A stretch of 64,000 nt of DNA from positions 1,674,001 through 1,738,000 of the forward strand of contig NZ_CP022990.1 of the NCBI RefSeq assembly GCF_002278075.1. The letters run 5' to 3'. Numbering within the stretch: the stretch's first letter is position 1; the number at the start of each line of letters is the position of its first letter. The stretch is from Paraburkholderia aromaticivorans (GTDB lineage: Bacteria > Pseudomonadota > Gammaproteobacteria > Burkholderiales > Burkholderiaceae). Shown here piece after piece: positions 1-8,030 of this stretch. Under the pieces are notes generated by a model. That model was given only the letters and a program-made list of their open reading frames with translations. It was not told where the DNA came from and ran no database searches. The position numbers and the translations under genes were made by a program.

Positions 1-241
1 CATCGAGGTACTGATTCATATCCGTCGCGCGATGCAAGCCGCGCACCCGGCGGAATTGATCGGCGCGTTCCTGGATTTCATCCGCGCTCACGGTCAAGCC
101 CTGCTTCTTCGCCGCATGCACCGTGAGCTTGTCGCGCACGATCTGCTCGATCAGGCTCTCGAACTGGCCGGTCAATTTCAGAAGACGAATGAACTCGGCC
201 ACGTCCACGACTTCGTCGTCGATTCGTACTATCGCGGTCAT
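1..241 (-). CDS. SurA/PpiC-type peptidyl-prolyl isomerase-like chaperone, N-terminal part (truncated by window edge)
   Basis: Only the first 80 codons are visible; the gene runs off the left edge. The ATG at 241 is preceded by AAAGGAG at a good distance. The visible part is helical and resembles the SurA_N chaperone segment that precedes parvulin domains: a helix containing FESLIEQIVRDKL, then AAKKQGLTVSADEI, the usual SurA-like pattern in which a buried helix is followed by 'x-x-x-G-(I/L)-x-V-(S/T)-x-x-E/D-(I/V)'. I see no signal peptide in the visible N-terminus, so cytoplasmic action before or during export is possible. It starts 37 bp after the HlyD gene and looks like the third gene of an FHA-HlyD-PPIase operon. 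The catalytic domain cannot be seen, so whether it is an isomerase or only a chaperone is open. Confidence 0.7.
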   Translation of the reverse strand, partial: MTAIVRIDDEVVDVAEFIRLLKLTGQFESLIEQIVRDKLTVHAAKKQGLTVSADEIQERADQFRRVRGLHRATDMNQYLD

Positions 242-278
242 CTCGTTCGCTCCTTTAATTGATGTGGGATCCGCGTGG

Positions 279-1652
279 TCAACCCGCCACCTGCCTGAAC
301 GGATCGAGACCCAGATCGATCAGGCGGCGCTCACGCACCACGATCTCGGCGCTTGCCGTCATGCCGTAGCGCAACGGGTAGCGCGTGTCGGCAATCTGGT
401 AGTAATCCTTGTCGAGCGTGACGCGGCCTTCGTAGACCGGCTGCTTGTCCGTCGCCGACGGCTTGGTGGCCGGCGAGATATAGGCCAGCGTGCCGCTGAT
501 CAGCCCATAGCGCTGATACGGAAAGGCGTTGAATTTGAGCTTGACGGGCAGACCCTCGTGCAGAAAAGCACGGTCGTGTTCGGCAATTTCGATTTTAAGC
601 ACGGGCCGCGCGTCTTTGGGCGCAATGCCCCCGAGCGGCGCGTTGGCCTGAATCTTGTCGCCGCGCTGGGTCGATGTCACGTCGGTGATGACGCCCGAGA
701 CCGGCGCGAGAATCAGCAGGAAATTGTCCTTGTCGATGTTCTCGAAGCGAATCCGCGCGGCCGCTTCGGAGACCAGCCGCGCGCTTTGCAGTTGCAGGCG
801 CAACTTGTCTTCCGCGTCGGTAATGTCGCGCACTGCCGAATCGTATTGAAGCTGCAGGTCGGTGGTTTGCTGACCGCTGGTTTCCAGTTGCGCATTGGCC
901 TGCGCATATTCGTGGCTGAGGCGGAAATCCAGCTCCGCGAGCTTCGATTGCGCGACCCGGTATGCGTTATCCGCTTCCATCGCCGCGGTGCGCTTCTGCT
1001 CCACCTGCAATTCGGCAATGCCGCCGCCGCCCGGTTGCGCGAATAGCCGCGAATAGCGATCCAGTTCCTGACGCGCCGCTTCGCGCGTGCGCCGGGCGTT
1101 GTCGAGCACGCTGCGAGCTTCGTCGAGTTCGGCCTTCTGCCCTTCCGCGAGTTTGGTCGTGCCTTCGGAGACGCGATTTTCGTGCTGGCGTGCTTCCACT
1201 TCCATCTGCGCCTTGAGCGCGGCGGCTTTACGCTCCATGAGCGCCTTCTTCTCGGGAAACTGCTTCCAGTCGCGCTCGGCGTCTTCCAGTTTGAGTTGCG
1301 CTTGCAGCGCGTTGCTGGCGGCCTCGATCGCACCGCGCGCATTCAGCCGCGCCAGCACGTCGCCTTTCGACACGGGTTGGCCCTCGGCGATATAGAGGTC
1401 CGCGAGCTCGCCGTCGATCGGCGCGTAGATCCGGCGCACCTCCGATTCCGGCGACAATGTGCCTTGCGCGCTGACGATCACGTCCGCCCGTCCCACGAAC
1501 GACCACAGCAGACCGACCACGACGAGCGCGACCATCGCCCAGATCAGCGCGCGCGCGAGCCGCACCGGTTCCGCCGTCAGAATCGCAATGCCTTCGACAC
1601 TGTGATCCTCCAGCGCCTCCGACAACGGTCTAGGGTGATTGTCGCGTTTCAC
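279..1652 (-). CDS. HlyD-family membrane fusion protein (type I secretion periplasmic adaptor)
   Basis: This 457-aa protein has the HlyD layout: a short cytoplasmic N-terminus, one membrane segment (about 34-54), a first half-lipoyl motif (IYAPIDGELADLYIAEGQPV, about 75-94), a long Glu/Ala/Gln-rich coiled-coil hairpin (about 105-300), a second half-lipoyl segment (APVSGVITDV, about 315), and a C-terminal beta-barrel region. Such proteins link an inner-membrane ABC exporter to an outer-membrane channel. The GTG start at 1652 has GGAGG upstream and lies inside the end of the FHA gene (23-bp overlap), indicating translational coupling. Together with the FHA protein, PPIase-like chaperone, NodT-like channel and nearby double-glycine peptides it suggests a peptide exporter. 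The ABC partner is not in the window, so substrate assignment is inference. Confidence 0.92.
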   Translation of the reverse strand: MKRDNHPRPLSEALEDHSVEGIAILTAEPVRLARALIWAMVALVVVGLLWSFVGRADVIVSAQGTLSPESEVRRIYAPIDGELADLYIAEGQPVSKGDVLARLNARGAIEAASNALQAQLKLEDAERDWKQFPEKKALMERKAAALKAQMEVEARQHENRVSEGTTKLAEGQKAELDEARSVLDNARRTREAARQELDRYSRLFAQPGGGGIAELQVEQKRTAAMEADNAYRVAQSKLAELDFRLSHEYAQANAQLETSGQQTTDLQLQYDSAVRDITDAEDKLRLQLQSARLVSEAAARIRFENIDKDNFLLILAPVSGVITDVTSTQRGDKIQANAPLGGIAPKDARPVLKIEIAEHDRAFLHEGLPVKLKFNAFPYQRYGLISGTLAYISPATKPSATDKQPVYEGRVTLDKDYYQIADTRYPLRYGMTASAEIVVRERRLIDLGLDPFRQVAG

Positions 1653-4203
1653 TCTGCTCGCCTCCGATGAGTGCCAGCTTCGCTTTCAGAAGTCCCGGAT
1701 CCAGCACCATGCGCAACTCGGTCAGCGAACGGCGCTGCAAGTTGGCTTCGGCTTCGATATCGGCGAGCAGACGGTCGAAGTCGGCGGGGTGATCGGCCTT
1801 CAGTTGCGTGTAGATGCGCATGCCCTGTTGCGCCGACGTTTGCGCCTCGGACAGCAGACGCGCCGCGCTGCGAAACCCCGGCGAGATTCCCGCTTCGAGA
1901 CGTTGCGTTCCGCCGATCGATCCGCTCGCGCGATACTGTTTCCATAGGGTCTGGGCGCGCAACAGCAGGTCTTGGGCACGCGCCAGCGCTTTGTCGTGCA
2001 AGGCGGCGACGTCTTTCTGAATCGATTGCAGGAACCAACCGTCCGTTGCCGGGACGAGGCTCGCGTAGAACGACAGCAGGCGTTGGTCGTAGTCTTTATC
2101 GCCGCGCGTCTTCTGCAATTGCGCGTACTGATCGAGCAAGGCCTTCTTGTGCGCCAGTTCCGCCGCGAGCACATCGGACCACGGCCCGGCGGGCATGGCC
2201 TGCAAACCGGCCAGCGCCTGTTGTGCATCGCCGCGCTGCCATGCCTCCGCCACCGCGTCATGGCGCGCAATGACGTCGGGTGACGGCAAACGGCTGGCCG
2301 CCAGTTGTTGAAACTGCGCCTGAAACGGCGGCGTGCTGAAATGGGCCGTTTTCAGCATCGCGAGCAATGGCGCTAGTTGCCGGCCCAGCGCGGCGTTCAG
2401 CAAGTCGGTATATTGGCGTAGATCCTGGCGCACCCGGTCGATGCCCGCGAGACGCGGATAGCGCTGCGCGTAATCGTCGAGTACCGGAGGCAGCGCATCG
2501 GGCTTGTCGCGCGCCAGCTCGGTGCGAATCGTCCCATTCAGACGGTCGATGGCGGCGAGATACACCGAGTCGTCGCTTTCCAGCTTGCGCAGATGGCTCA
2601 GCGCCAGGGCATAGGGGTCGGCGAACACGGGGACGTAGGACGCGATCCGGTCGAGCGCGCGCTGGTGGCTCTTGGCGTCGTCTTCCCAGCGTCGCAGCAA
2701 ATTGCCGATCGTGCCCTCGTCCGTGTACATTCGAATCGGCGCCTCCACGCCGCCGCGTCCCGCCACGAAGCGCTCCAGATCGCCCACCCACTGTAATTCG
2801 CCGATCAATGACGCGGCATCCGCGTTGTTTGCACTCAACGATTTCATTTCGGTGAGCAACGCGTCGGCCTGATCGAACTGCGCCTTTTCCAGCGCATTCA
2901 GCCAGTTGGGGACTTTCGCCTTCAACAGCGCTTCGCTCGCGAGCGCGCTGACTTTCGTGTCCGTGGGATGGCTCGCCAGGTAGCCCTTTGCCGTGGTAAC
3001 CGCGCTGCTGTAATCGCCGTTGGCGAGCAGGTTCTTCAACTCGCGCTCCGACGAACCGCGCATATAAAGTGTCGACGCGATTGCCACCAGCGCCGCCACG
3101 CCCACGCCGCCCCAGATCGCGATACGCCGCACGCTCGTGCGATCGCCGATTGCAAAGGCGTTACCGAGTTCGCCAGCGAGCAAGCGCCAACGTTGCGGTT
3201 TGCGCTTGCCCGCGCCGGCATGGGCGGCGCCATGCGCACCGTTCGTTCCGTTCGCGCCTTTCTCCATGCCCGTCGGCGTGTCGCGTTTCGCATGCGCGGA
3301 CGTGGGCTGCGCGGCCTCGTTGACTTCGTCTTCCCGTTGCACACCAGGGTCGACGCAAAAGATATCGAGGAAGGAATGCGCGGCGCCGACGAACGTGGTT
3401 TTGTCCTGATCGGCGGCTTCGGCGGCGGCCGGATTGAGGCATAGCTGGGTCACGGTGGGCTCGACTTCAGGGGGGTTCTGCAGCGTCACCCTGTAGACGA
3501 AGTGATCTCCGCCAAATGCAACGAGGTCTCCCTCTACGAGCGGCAGCGCGGATTCGTCCAGCCGCTTTCCGCCGACGAATGTCCCGTTGGTGCTGCCGAG
3601 ATCTTCGACATACAGTTCGCCGCCCTTCAGAAAGATGTGAGCGTGACGCCGCGAAATGTAGTTGACCTGGTGCGGGTAGCGGTCCTTGTAGCGCGAAAAC
3701 ACCTCGTCCGTTTTGCTGACGAGAAACGGAAAGGCCTGCACCTCGATGGGTTGCAGGCCGAGGTCGTCGCGCTGCGGCACCAGCAGCAATCCCGGCGCGG
3801 CGGACGAACTGGCGGCCGCCACGATACGCGCGCGAGGCTCGATGCCCACCCGGTAGCACAGCTCGCCACCGAAGCACAGTTCGTCGCCGGCACGCAGACG
3901 CGCCGGTGTTTGCCGCACCGCGACGCCGTTCACCGTCGTGCCGTTCTTGCTGCCGAGGTCGGCCACGTAGACCGCGCCATGTTCCGTGAAAATCCGCGCA
4001 TGGCGGCGGGACAGGCGCGCAATCCGTTGCGCCGGATAGTCGGTAAACGGCGCCTCGCTGCGCCCGATTGCAAAGAGGTTGTCGACGATCCGGATCGCAT
4101 CCAGCGCGGGACGTTGCGCGGACGCAGCCGGCGACAACACCACGTCGAACGCGGCGTCTTCAGTCGCGCGCATCTCAGCAATCGGAGCTTCGCCGGCGGC
4201 CAT
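1630..4203 (-). CDS. Double-FHA-domain membrane protein with large C-terminal helical domain
   Basis: This 857-aa protein carries two FHA phosphothreonine-binding domains. FHA1 (about 35-120) has the full signature GRS, SRRH, LGSKNGT, VNG. FHA2 (about 150-242) has SRRH, LGSTNGT, but VSK where GR is expected. A Gly/Ala/His-rich linker follows, then one membrane segment (about 361-381) and a 470-residue helical, TPR-like region predicted outside the cytoplasm. A DKTTFVG segment near 268-273 is a plausible phospho-acceptor, which is speculation. The gene heads the FHA-HlyD-PPIase operon behind a sigma-70-like promoter at 4321-4348. A Ser/Thr kinase is encoded 6 kb away (10086-12281), so phospho-dependent control of the export machine is a reasonable model. 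It is not similar in layout to the type VI secretion Fha proteins, which lack the large extracytoplasmic half. Confidence 0.85.
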   Translation of the reverse strand: MAAGEAPIAEMRATEDAAFDVVLSPAASAQRPALDAIRIVDNLFAIGRSEAPFTDYPAQRIARLSRRHARIFTEHGAVYVADLGSKNGTTVNGVAVRQTPARLRAGDELCFGGELCYRVGIEPRARIVAAASSSAAPGLLLVPQRDDLGLQPIEVQAFPFLVSKTDEVFSRYKDRYPHQVNYISRRHAHIFLKGGELYVEDLGSTNGTFVGGKRLDESALPLVEGDLVAFGGDHFVYRVTLQNPPEVEPTVTQLCLNPAAAEAADQDKTTFVGAAHSFLDIFCVDPGVQREDEVNEAAQPTSAHAKRDTPTGMEKGANGTNGAHGAAHAGAGKRKPQRWRLLAGELGNAFAIGDRTSVRRIAIWGGVGVAALVAIASTLYMRGSSERELKNLLANGDYSSAVTTAKGYLASHPTDTKVSALASEALLKAKVPNWLNALEKAQFDQADALLTEMKSLSANNADAASLIGELQWVGDLERFVAGRGGVEAPIRMYTDEGTIGNLLRRWEDDAKSHQRALDRIASYVPVFADPYALALSHLRKLESDDSVYLAAIDRLNGTIRTELARDKPDALPPVLDDYAQRYPRLAGIDRVRQDLRQYTDLLNAALGRQLAPLLAMLKTAHFSTPPFQAQFQQLAASRLPSPDVIARHDAVAEAWQRGDAQQALAGLQAMPAGPWSDVLAAELAHKKALLDQYAQLQKTRGDKDYDQRLLSFYASLVPATDGWFLQSIQKDVAALHDKALARAQDLLLRAQTLWKQYRASGSIGGTQRLEAGISPGFRSAARLLSEAQTSAQQGMRIYTQLKADHPADFDRLLADIEAEANLQRRSLTELRMVLDPGLLKAKLALIGGEQSETRQSP

Positions 4204-4320
4204 TTTATCTGGATCACTAAGCGTTTACCCGCGGCGGCGAGAGCGCAGCGGAAACGGGACGAAGGACTACGGCGAAAAGATATTGTTCGAGTGAGCCGTG
4301 CATGGGCCGGCCCCTTAAAG

Positions 4321-4348
4321 ATTGTAAGTCACACATGGCGGGTGTCAA
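4321..4348 (-). promoter_or_regulatory. Sigma-70-type promoter of the FHA-HlyD-PPIase operon
   Basis: On the minus strand TTGACA (4348-4343) and TACAAT (4326-4321) are separated by 16 bp. This lies about 118 bp upstream of the FHA gene start and is a near-consensus housekeeping promoter, unlike the sigma-54 promoters of the peptide genes. Confidence 0.6.
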
Positions 4349-4432
4349 TTTTCCGATCGTCGGTTATGAAGGCAACGAGTGCATCAGATACAGCCGAAAT
4401 ACCCCCTGTTGCGCGCCACATTGCGGTTTAGC

Positions 4433-5887
4433 TCAGTGTTCCTTTACTTCTGTCTGTACGTCGACGCTCGGCCAGCCCCCGCCCAGCGCTTTATAAAGCA
4501 GCACCGTGTCGGACAGAATCTGCTGATGGTTGGCGAGCAATGCCTGCTGCGCCTCCAGCAAGGTTCGCTCGGTTTCGAAAACCTCCAGTTGCGACACCAC
4601 GCCGAGGCGCAGTTGCGACTGGATCTGATCCGCCACGATTTGCAGCCGCGCCACTTCCTGCTGCAGTTCCACCCGCTGTTCCTTGTGCGAATTCACATTG
4701 ACCAACGCGTTTTCCACTTCTTCGAACGCGGCCATCACCGCCACGCGATACTGCTGCTCGGCAACCGTCGATTGCGCCTGCGTGACTTTCACGTGCGCCC
4801 GCACGCCGGGATCGAGCAGCGGAATGTTGATGCTGGGCATGAAGCCGTACGTGAACGATTTCAGCAGATCGGTCAGCGCAAAACTGGCGGTGCCGCCGTG
4901 CGCGGTCAGGCTGATGGTCGGCAGTTGCGCGAGTTTTGCCTGGCCGACGAGGTCGTACGCTTCCAGCACTCTGAACTCCGCGGCCACCACGTCGGGACGC
5001 CGCGCGAGCAGTTGTGCGGGCAGGCCGTCAGGCACGGCGGGCAGTTGCACGCGCTGCTGCAAATGTCCCTTGGGCATCTGAAACTCGCCCGCCGGCACGC
5101 CAAGCAACGTGCAGAGCGCGTTGTTGGCAAGCGCGCGCGAACGGCGCAGATCGAGCAACTGATTGGTCAGGCGGTTGATCTCGGCCTGCTGGCGCAACAC
5201 CTGGGTTTGCGGCACGAGGCCGTTGCGGCGCTGGCCGTCGTAAATCGCGAGAATCTGCCGGTTCGTTTCGAGGGTTTTCTGTTGCTGTTCGATCTGATCG
5301 TCGAATTGCAGAATCTGGAAGTACGTGCTGGACACGTTCGACACCAGTTCCAGATAGCCGGCTCGCCAGTCCGCTTCGCTGGCGTGGAATTCCGCCTTTT
5401 GCGCCTGCACGCCTTTTTCGACTTTGCCCCAGATATCGATGTCCCAGTTCACCTGCGCCGCCAGGTTGTATTGCTTGGAGAACGTTTGGTGGGTGGTCTT
5501 TTCGAAATCGGCGCCGGCGCCGAGGTCCATGGTCGGCAGGGCGCCTGCCTTGGCTTCGCCGATCTGCGTGCCGGCCACGTCGATGCGCGCGGCCAGCACC
5601 TTGATATCGAAGTTGCCGGCAATCGCCTTCGCGATCAGCGTGTCGAGATAGGGATCATGGAAGCCTTTCCACCAGTCGGGTTCGATCGTCGCCGCAGCCG
5701 AGACGGGCGAGCCCTTCTGATCCGACCACGACGCCTTGGCGGGCGTGTCGGGACGCTTGTAATCGGGCATGCTCGTATCGACGCAGGCCGTCAGCGATAG
5801 CGCGCAAACCGTTGCCGCGCAAACGCAACGCAGCGCCAGTGTCCTGCGATAAAAGCGCTGACGAGCTGATGAAAGCAACGCTGACAC
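4433..5887 (-). CDS. NodT-family outer-membrane lipoprotein channel (TolC-like factor)
   Basis: The protein resembles RND/type I efflux outer-membrane factors of the NodT family: a lipobox LTAC near residue 35, the mature start VDTSMPDYKRP, and repeated helical hairpins with DIDIWGKVE, RRNGLVPQTQVLRQQAEI, LARRPDVVAAE and LLDPGVRAHVKVTQAQ. Length (484 aa) is normal for the family. I chose GTG at 5887 because GGAGA lies 7 bp upstream; an ATG at 5914 is in frame but has no ribosome-binding site. There is no RND pump or separate adaptor next to it. Instead it follows a double-glycine peptide gene on the same strand (225-bp gap, no obvious strong terminator), so it may share the sigma-54 transcript and serve as outer-membrane exit for the HlyD-type exporter. 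Confidence 0.88.
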   Translation of the reverse strand: MSALLSSARQRFYRRTLALRCVCAATVCALSLTACVDTSMPDYKRPDTPAKASWSDQKGSPVSAAATIEPDWWKGFHDPYLDTLIAKAIAGNFDIKVLAARIDVAGTQIGEAKAGALPTMDLGAGADFEKTTHQTFSKQYNLAAQVNWDIDIWGKVEKGVQAQKAEFHASEADWRAGYLELVSNVSSTYFQILQFDDQIEQQQKTLETNRQILAIYDGQRRNGLVPQTQVLRQQAEINRLTNQLLDLRRSRALANNALCTLLGVPAGEFQMPKGHLQQRVQLPAVPDGLPAQLLARRPDVVAAEFRVLEAYDLVGQAKLAQLPTISLTAHGGTASFALTDLLKSFTYGFMPSINIPLLDPGVRAHVKVTQAQSTVAEQQYRVAVMAAFEEVENALVNVNSHKEQRVELQQEVARLQIVADQIQSQLRLGVVSQLEVFETERTLLEAQQALLANHQQILSDTVLLYKALGGGWPSVDVQTEVKEH

Positions 5888-6112
5888 AATGGTCTCCGAT
5901 GACGCCCACTTCATTGCACGAGGAGAACGCGCCCTTTAAGTAAAGCATCTCCTGCGCGGCTTCACCATCGAAGCGAGGCAAGAATGTCGGCGCGGGAATC
6001 GGGCGGTGACGCGGGGATGGCGTGGAAAGAACGATTGGTTGCGAATTCTTTTTGAGGAGCGGCCGGTAGGCGCCCGCGGAGGCCATCGGACCCCCGCGGC
6101 GGCCTGCATCGT

Positions 6113-6394
6113 TTAATGCAGGTTGATGTTGTTGCTTGCGCTCACGTGCGGATCGATCGTGGTCGAGATGCCGGAGACGAACGCTGCGTTGTTGCCGTTG
6201 GCGTTCTGGATGTCCAGCTGCGTGTTGATCAGTTGGGTGGCGTTGACCGTCTTGCTGTTGTTCGGCGCGTACATCGGCATGAAGTTGAAGTACGACGAGG
6301 ACGGATAGTAGCCGGTGCCGCCGCGCACGGCGCTCATGGCCTTGCTGTCGAGTTGTTCGGTGATGGACAGGTCTTTGATGGTCAGCGTGTTCAT
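6113..6394 (-). CDS. Double-glycine leader peptide P0
   Basis: The 93-aa precursor starts MNTLTIKDLSITEQ and has a leader ending LDSKAMSAVRGG at residue 26, followed by a 67-residue, cysteine-free mature part rich in Asn, Ser, Thr and Tyr. The ATG at 6394 has AGGAG 9 bp upstream. The leader follows the C39-peptidase pattern (hydrophobic positions, then M-x-A-V-x-G-G). The leader is identical to, and the core clearly homologous with, the two P1 copies at 12697 and 14961. It is preceded by a hairpin, sigma-54 promoter and enhancer-like dyad shared with the other peptide units. No modification enzyme of a RiPP type is nearby, so it is more likely an unmodified secreted peptide than a lanthipeptide-like product. 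Function unknown. Confidence 0.82.
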   Translation of the reverse strand: MNTLTIKDLSITEQLDSKAMSAVRGGTGYYPSSSYFNFMPMYAPNNSKTVNATQLINTQLDIQNANGNNAAFVSGISTTIDPHVSASNNINLH

Positions 6395-6439
6395 GGTAAA
6401 TCTCCTGGAAGGGAATACTGCACAGTTTGCGGTTGGGTT

Positions 6440-6458
6440 CGAGCAACTTGTCTGCTCG
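6440..6458 (-). promoter_or_regulatory. 5'-end hairpin of the P0 transcript
   Basis: CGAGCA and TGCTCG form a perfect 6-bp stem with a 7-nt loop. It begins about 13 bp after the -12 GC, so it would sit at or next to the mRNA 5' end. The same element occurs at 12634 and 14898, and a sequence-different version at 14014. Confidence 0.6.
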
Positions 6459-6469
6459 AGTGTCACTAA

Positions 6470-6485
6470 TGCATGGGCTGTGCCA
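6470..6485 (-). promoter_or_regulatory. Sigma-54 (-24/-12) promoter of P0
   Basis: On the minus strand the sequence reads TGGCACAGCCCATGCA, matching the sigma-54 consensus TGGCAC-N5-TTGCW at all fixed positions except the first T of TTGC. GG and GC have the required 10-bp separation. Confidence 0.85.
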
Positions 6486-6606
6486 GTCTTGCTTTCCTCT
6501 CCTAAGAAATTTGCCGAAGCGCTGTAGATAAAGGGTTGCGGGGTGGCCCGGGAGAACGCCCCGGCAAAGAGCAATGAGCCGGCGCGGGGAAGATGGTGGA
6601 TCGCGG

Positions 6607-6631
6607 CCAACAATCCGCGTGAAGCTGTTGG
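6607..6631. promoter_or_regulatory. Enhancer-like dyad upstream of the P0 sigma-54 promoter
   Basis: CCAACA-N13-TGTTGG is a perfect 6-bp dyad centred 134 bp upstream of the -24 element. Read from the P0 side it aligns base for base with the site at 12460-12484, including a central ACGCGG. It is a likely binding site for the sigma-54 activator. Confidence 0.65.
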
Positions 6632-6677
6632 TTGCGGCGTCACACCAGGCAGTTCGGGTGTCACGCCGCGCACGGCG

Positions 6678-7112
6678 TCATCGAGCAATGACGGTGATCT
6701 TCTTCGAGTACACGGGTGGATTGTGCGGGACATGCATGTCGTCGCCCATCAGCAACTGCAACGTGTGCTTGCCCGGCGGAAGTTGAATCGTCGTCTCCGT
6801 TTCGCCCGCGCCGAAATGCAGGTGGTTACGGTCCGACGGAATCTCCTGATCCATCGGCGGCAGATCCGTGTCGATCAGCAGATGGTGGTGGCCGGTATTC
6901 GGATACTTGACGCCTTTGGGCGCCACGCCCATATACCGAAGGCCGAACCACACCTTGAACGGCTTGTTGGCCGGTACGACCTGGCCGTCGTTGGGATAGC
7001 CGATATAGGCATGGGCGCCCGCCGGTGCCGGCGTCGTACCCGCAATGACGACATTCGGCGAAGCCAATACCGCCGACATGGCGAGCGCCGCGACCGCGAT
7101 GATCTTGTACAT
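6678..7112 (-). CDS. DUF4399 periplasmic protein A
   Basis: This 144-aa protein has a signal peptide (about 1-24, ending VVIAG) and a single DUF4399 domain with the His-rich signature NTGHHHLLIDTDLP, then DQEIPSDRNHLHFGAGETET and PPGKHTLQLLMGD. The domain is a small beta-sandwich of unknown function, often found in periplasmic proteins; the conserved histidines suggest metal binding (inference). The ATG at 7112 is preceded by GGAGAG. It lies 47 bp after a paralogue in the same direction, so the two form a pair. The P0 enhancer dyad lies just past its 3' end. Confidence 0.85.
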   Translation of the reverse strand: MYKIIAVAALAMSAVLASPNVVIAGTTPAPAGAHAYIGYPNDGQVVPANKPFKVWFGLRYMGVAPKGVKYPNTGHHHLLIDTDLPPMDQEIPSDRNHLHFGAGETETTIQLPPGKHTLQLLMGDDMHVPHNPPVYSKKITVIAR

Positions 7113-7159
7113 GGAGGTCTCTCCGTCCTGACGGATCCGCTTCGAGCGAACGGATCGCG

Positions 7160-7663
7160 CTAGTCTTTTAGCACGGTGATGGTGATCTTCTTCGAATACA
7201 CGGGCGGCACGTGCGGCACGTGGTTGTGATCGCCGAGAATGAGTTGCAGTGTGTGTTTGCCCGGCGGCAACTCGATACGCGCGTCCGTTTCACCCGCACC
7301 GAAGTGCAGGTGATTGCGATCCGATGGGATTTCCTGATCGAGCGGCGGCAGATCGGTATCGATCAGCAGATGGTGATGGCCGGTGTTCGGGAACACAACG
7401 CCTTTCGGGCACACGCCCATGTTCCGCAGGCCCATGCGCACCCACAACTTGCCGCCGTGAATCACCGCGCCATCCGGCGGCCAGATGATGTACTCCTCCG
7501 CGCCCGGCGGCGAGGCCGTCGGCTCGGCGAGCGCAAATGCGCCCGGCACCATACCGCCGAACATGAGAACGAGCGTTGCACGCAACGCCTTACGCCGCGC
7601 CTCGCGATGAGGATTCGATTCGTGACGCACGTCGAGAACAACGGGGGTAACGGTTCTTCGCAT
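7160..7663 (-). CDS. DUF4399 periplasmic protein B
   Basis: A 167-aa paralogue of the preceding protein: it shares the NTGHHHLLIDTDLPPLDQEI block and the GKHTLQLILGDHNHVPH tail almost unchanged. Its N-terminus is longer and Arg-rich before a hydrophobic segment (ATLVLMFGGMVPGAFALA, about 29-46), which looks like an atypical signal peptide or anchor. The ATG at 7663 has CGGGAGAG upstream. It is the first gene of the pair and is transcribed away from the caspase-like gene. The product is likely periplasmic; its function is unknown, and its inclusion in the peptide-export cluster rests only on position. Confidence 0.82.
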   Translation of the reverse strand: MRRTVTPVVLDVRHESNPHREARRKALRATLVLMFGGMVPGAFALAEPTASPPGAEEYIIWPPDGAVIHGGKLWVRMGLRNMGVCPKGVVFPNTGHHHLLIDTDLPPLDQEIPSDRNHLHFGAGETDARIELPPGKHTLQLILGDHNHVPHVPPVYSKKITITVLKD

Positions 7664-8030
7664 AGCGCACTCTCCCGAAGAGCGGTCATGGCCACCCCGG
7701 CTGCGCGAGGCAGGCCGGGCGTCCGGCTGGATATCGCGGGCGCGCGCACGGTTTGACGGCCACCCTGTATATAACGACCGTGCCGCCTTACTTTGTGAAT
7801 TAGCTTAGGACGTAACTTGCCAAAAAGATACGCCACACTCGTTAACCGTATAACGCGTTCGGGGCAAGTGGACGGTTGTGGCGCGCAAAGCGCGTGCTAT
7901 CGTTATTAAGAGGTTGCAGATGGATGGTCGATAGCGGCGTCGATGTTTCGCGCGACTGACTCCAGCAACGGCTGCGAGTGGCGCGGTGCCCGATTGCCTA
8001 TGTTCTGTCCGGAACAAACAGGATGTGAAG
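7664..8030. other. Divergent intergenic region between DUF4399 pair and caspase-like gene
   Basis: This 367-bp spacer separates divergently transcribed genes and must hold both promoters. I see a possible -10 (TATAAC near 7849) but no convincing paired -35, and no sigma-54 promoter that meets the spacing used by the peptide genes. No gene is supported here. Confidence 0.4.

Noticed and set aside
1630..4203. Type VI secretion Fha/PpkA module
   Set aside because: No type VI structural genes are nearby, and the FHA protein has a large extracytoplasmic half unlike type VI Fha proteins.
7860..7920. Possible sigma-54 promoter (TGGCGC with GC 10 bp on) before the caspase-like gene
   Set aside because: The -24 and -12 boxes deviate at several key positions and no enhancer dyad is present at the proper distance.
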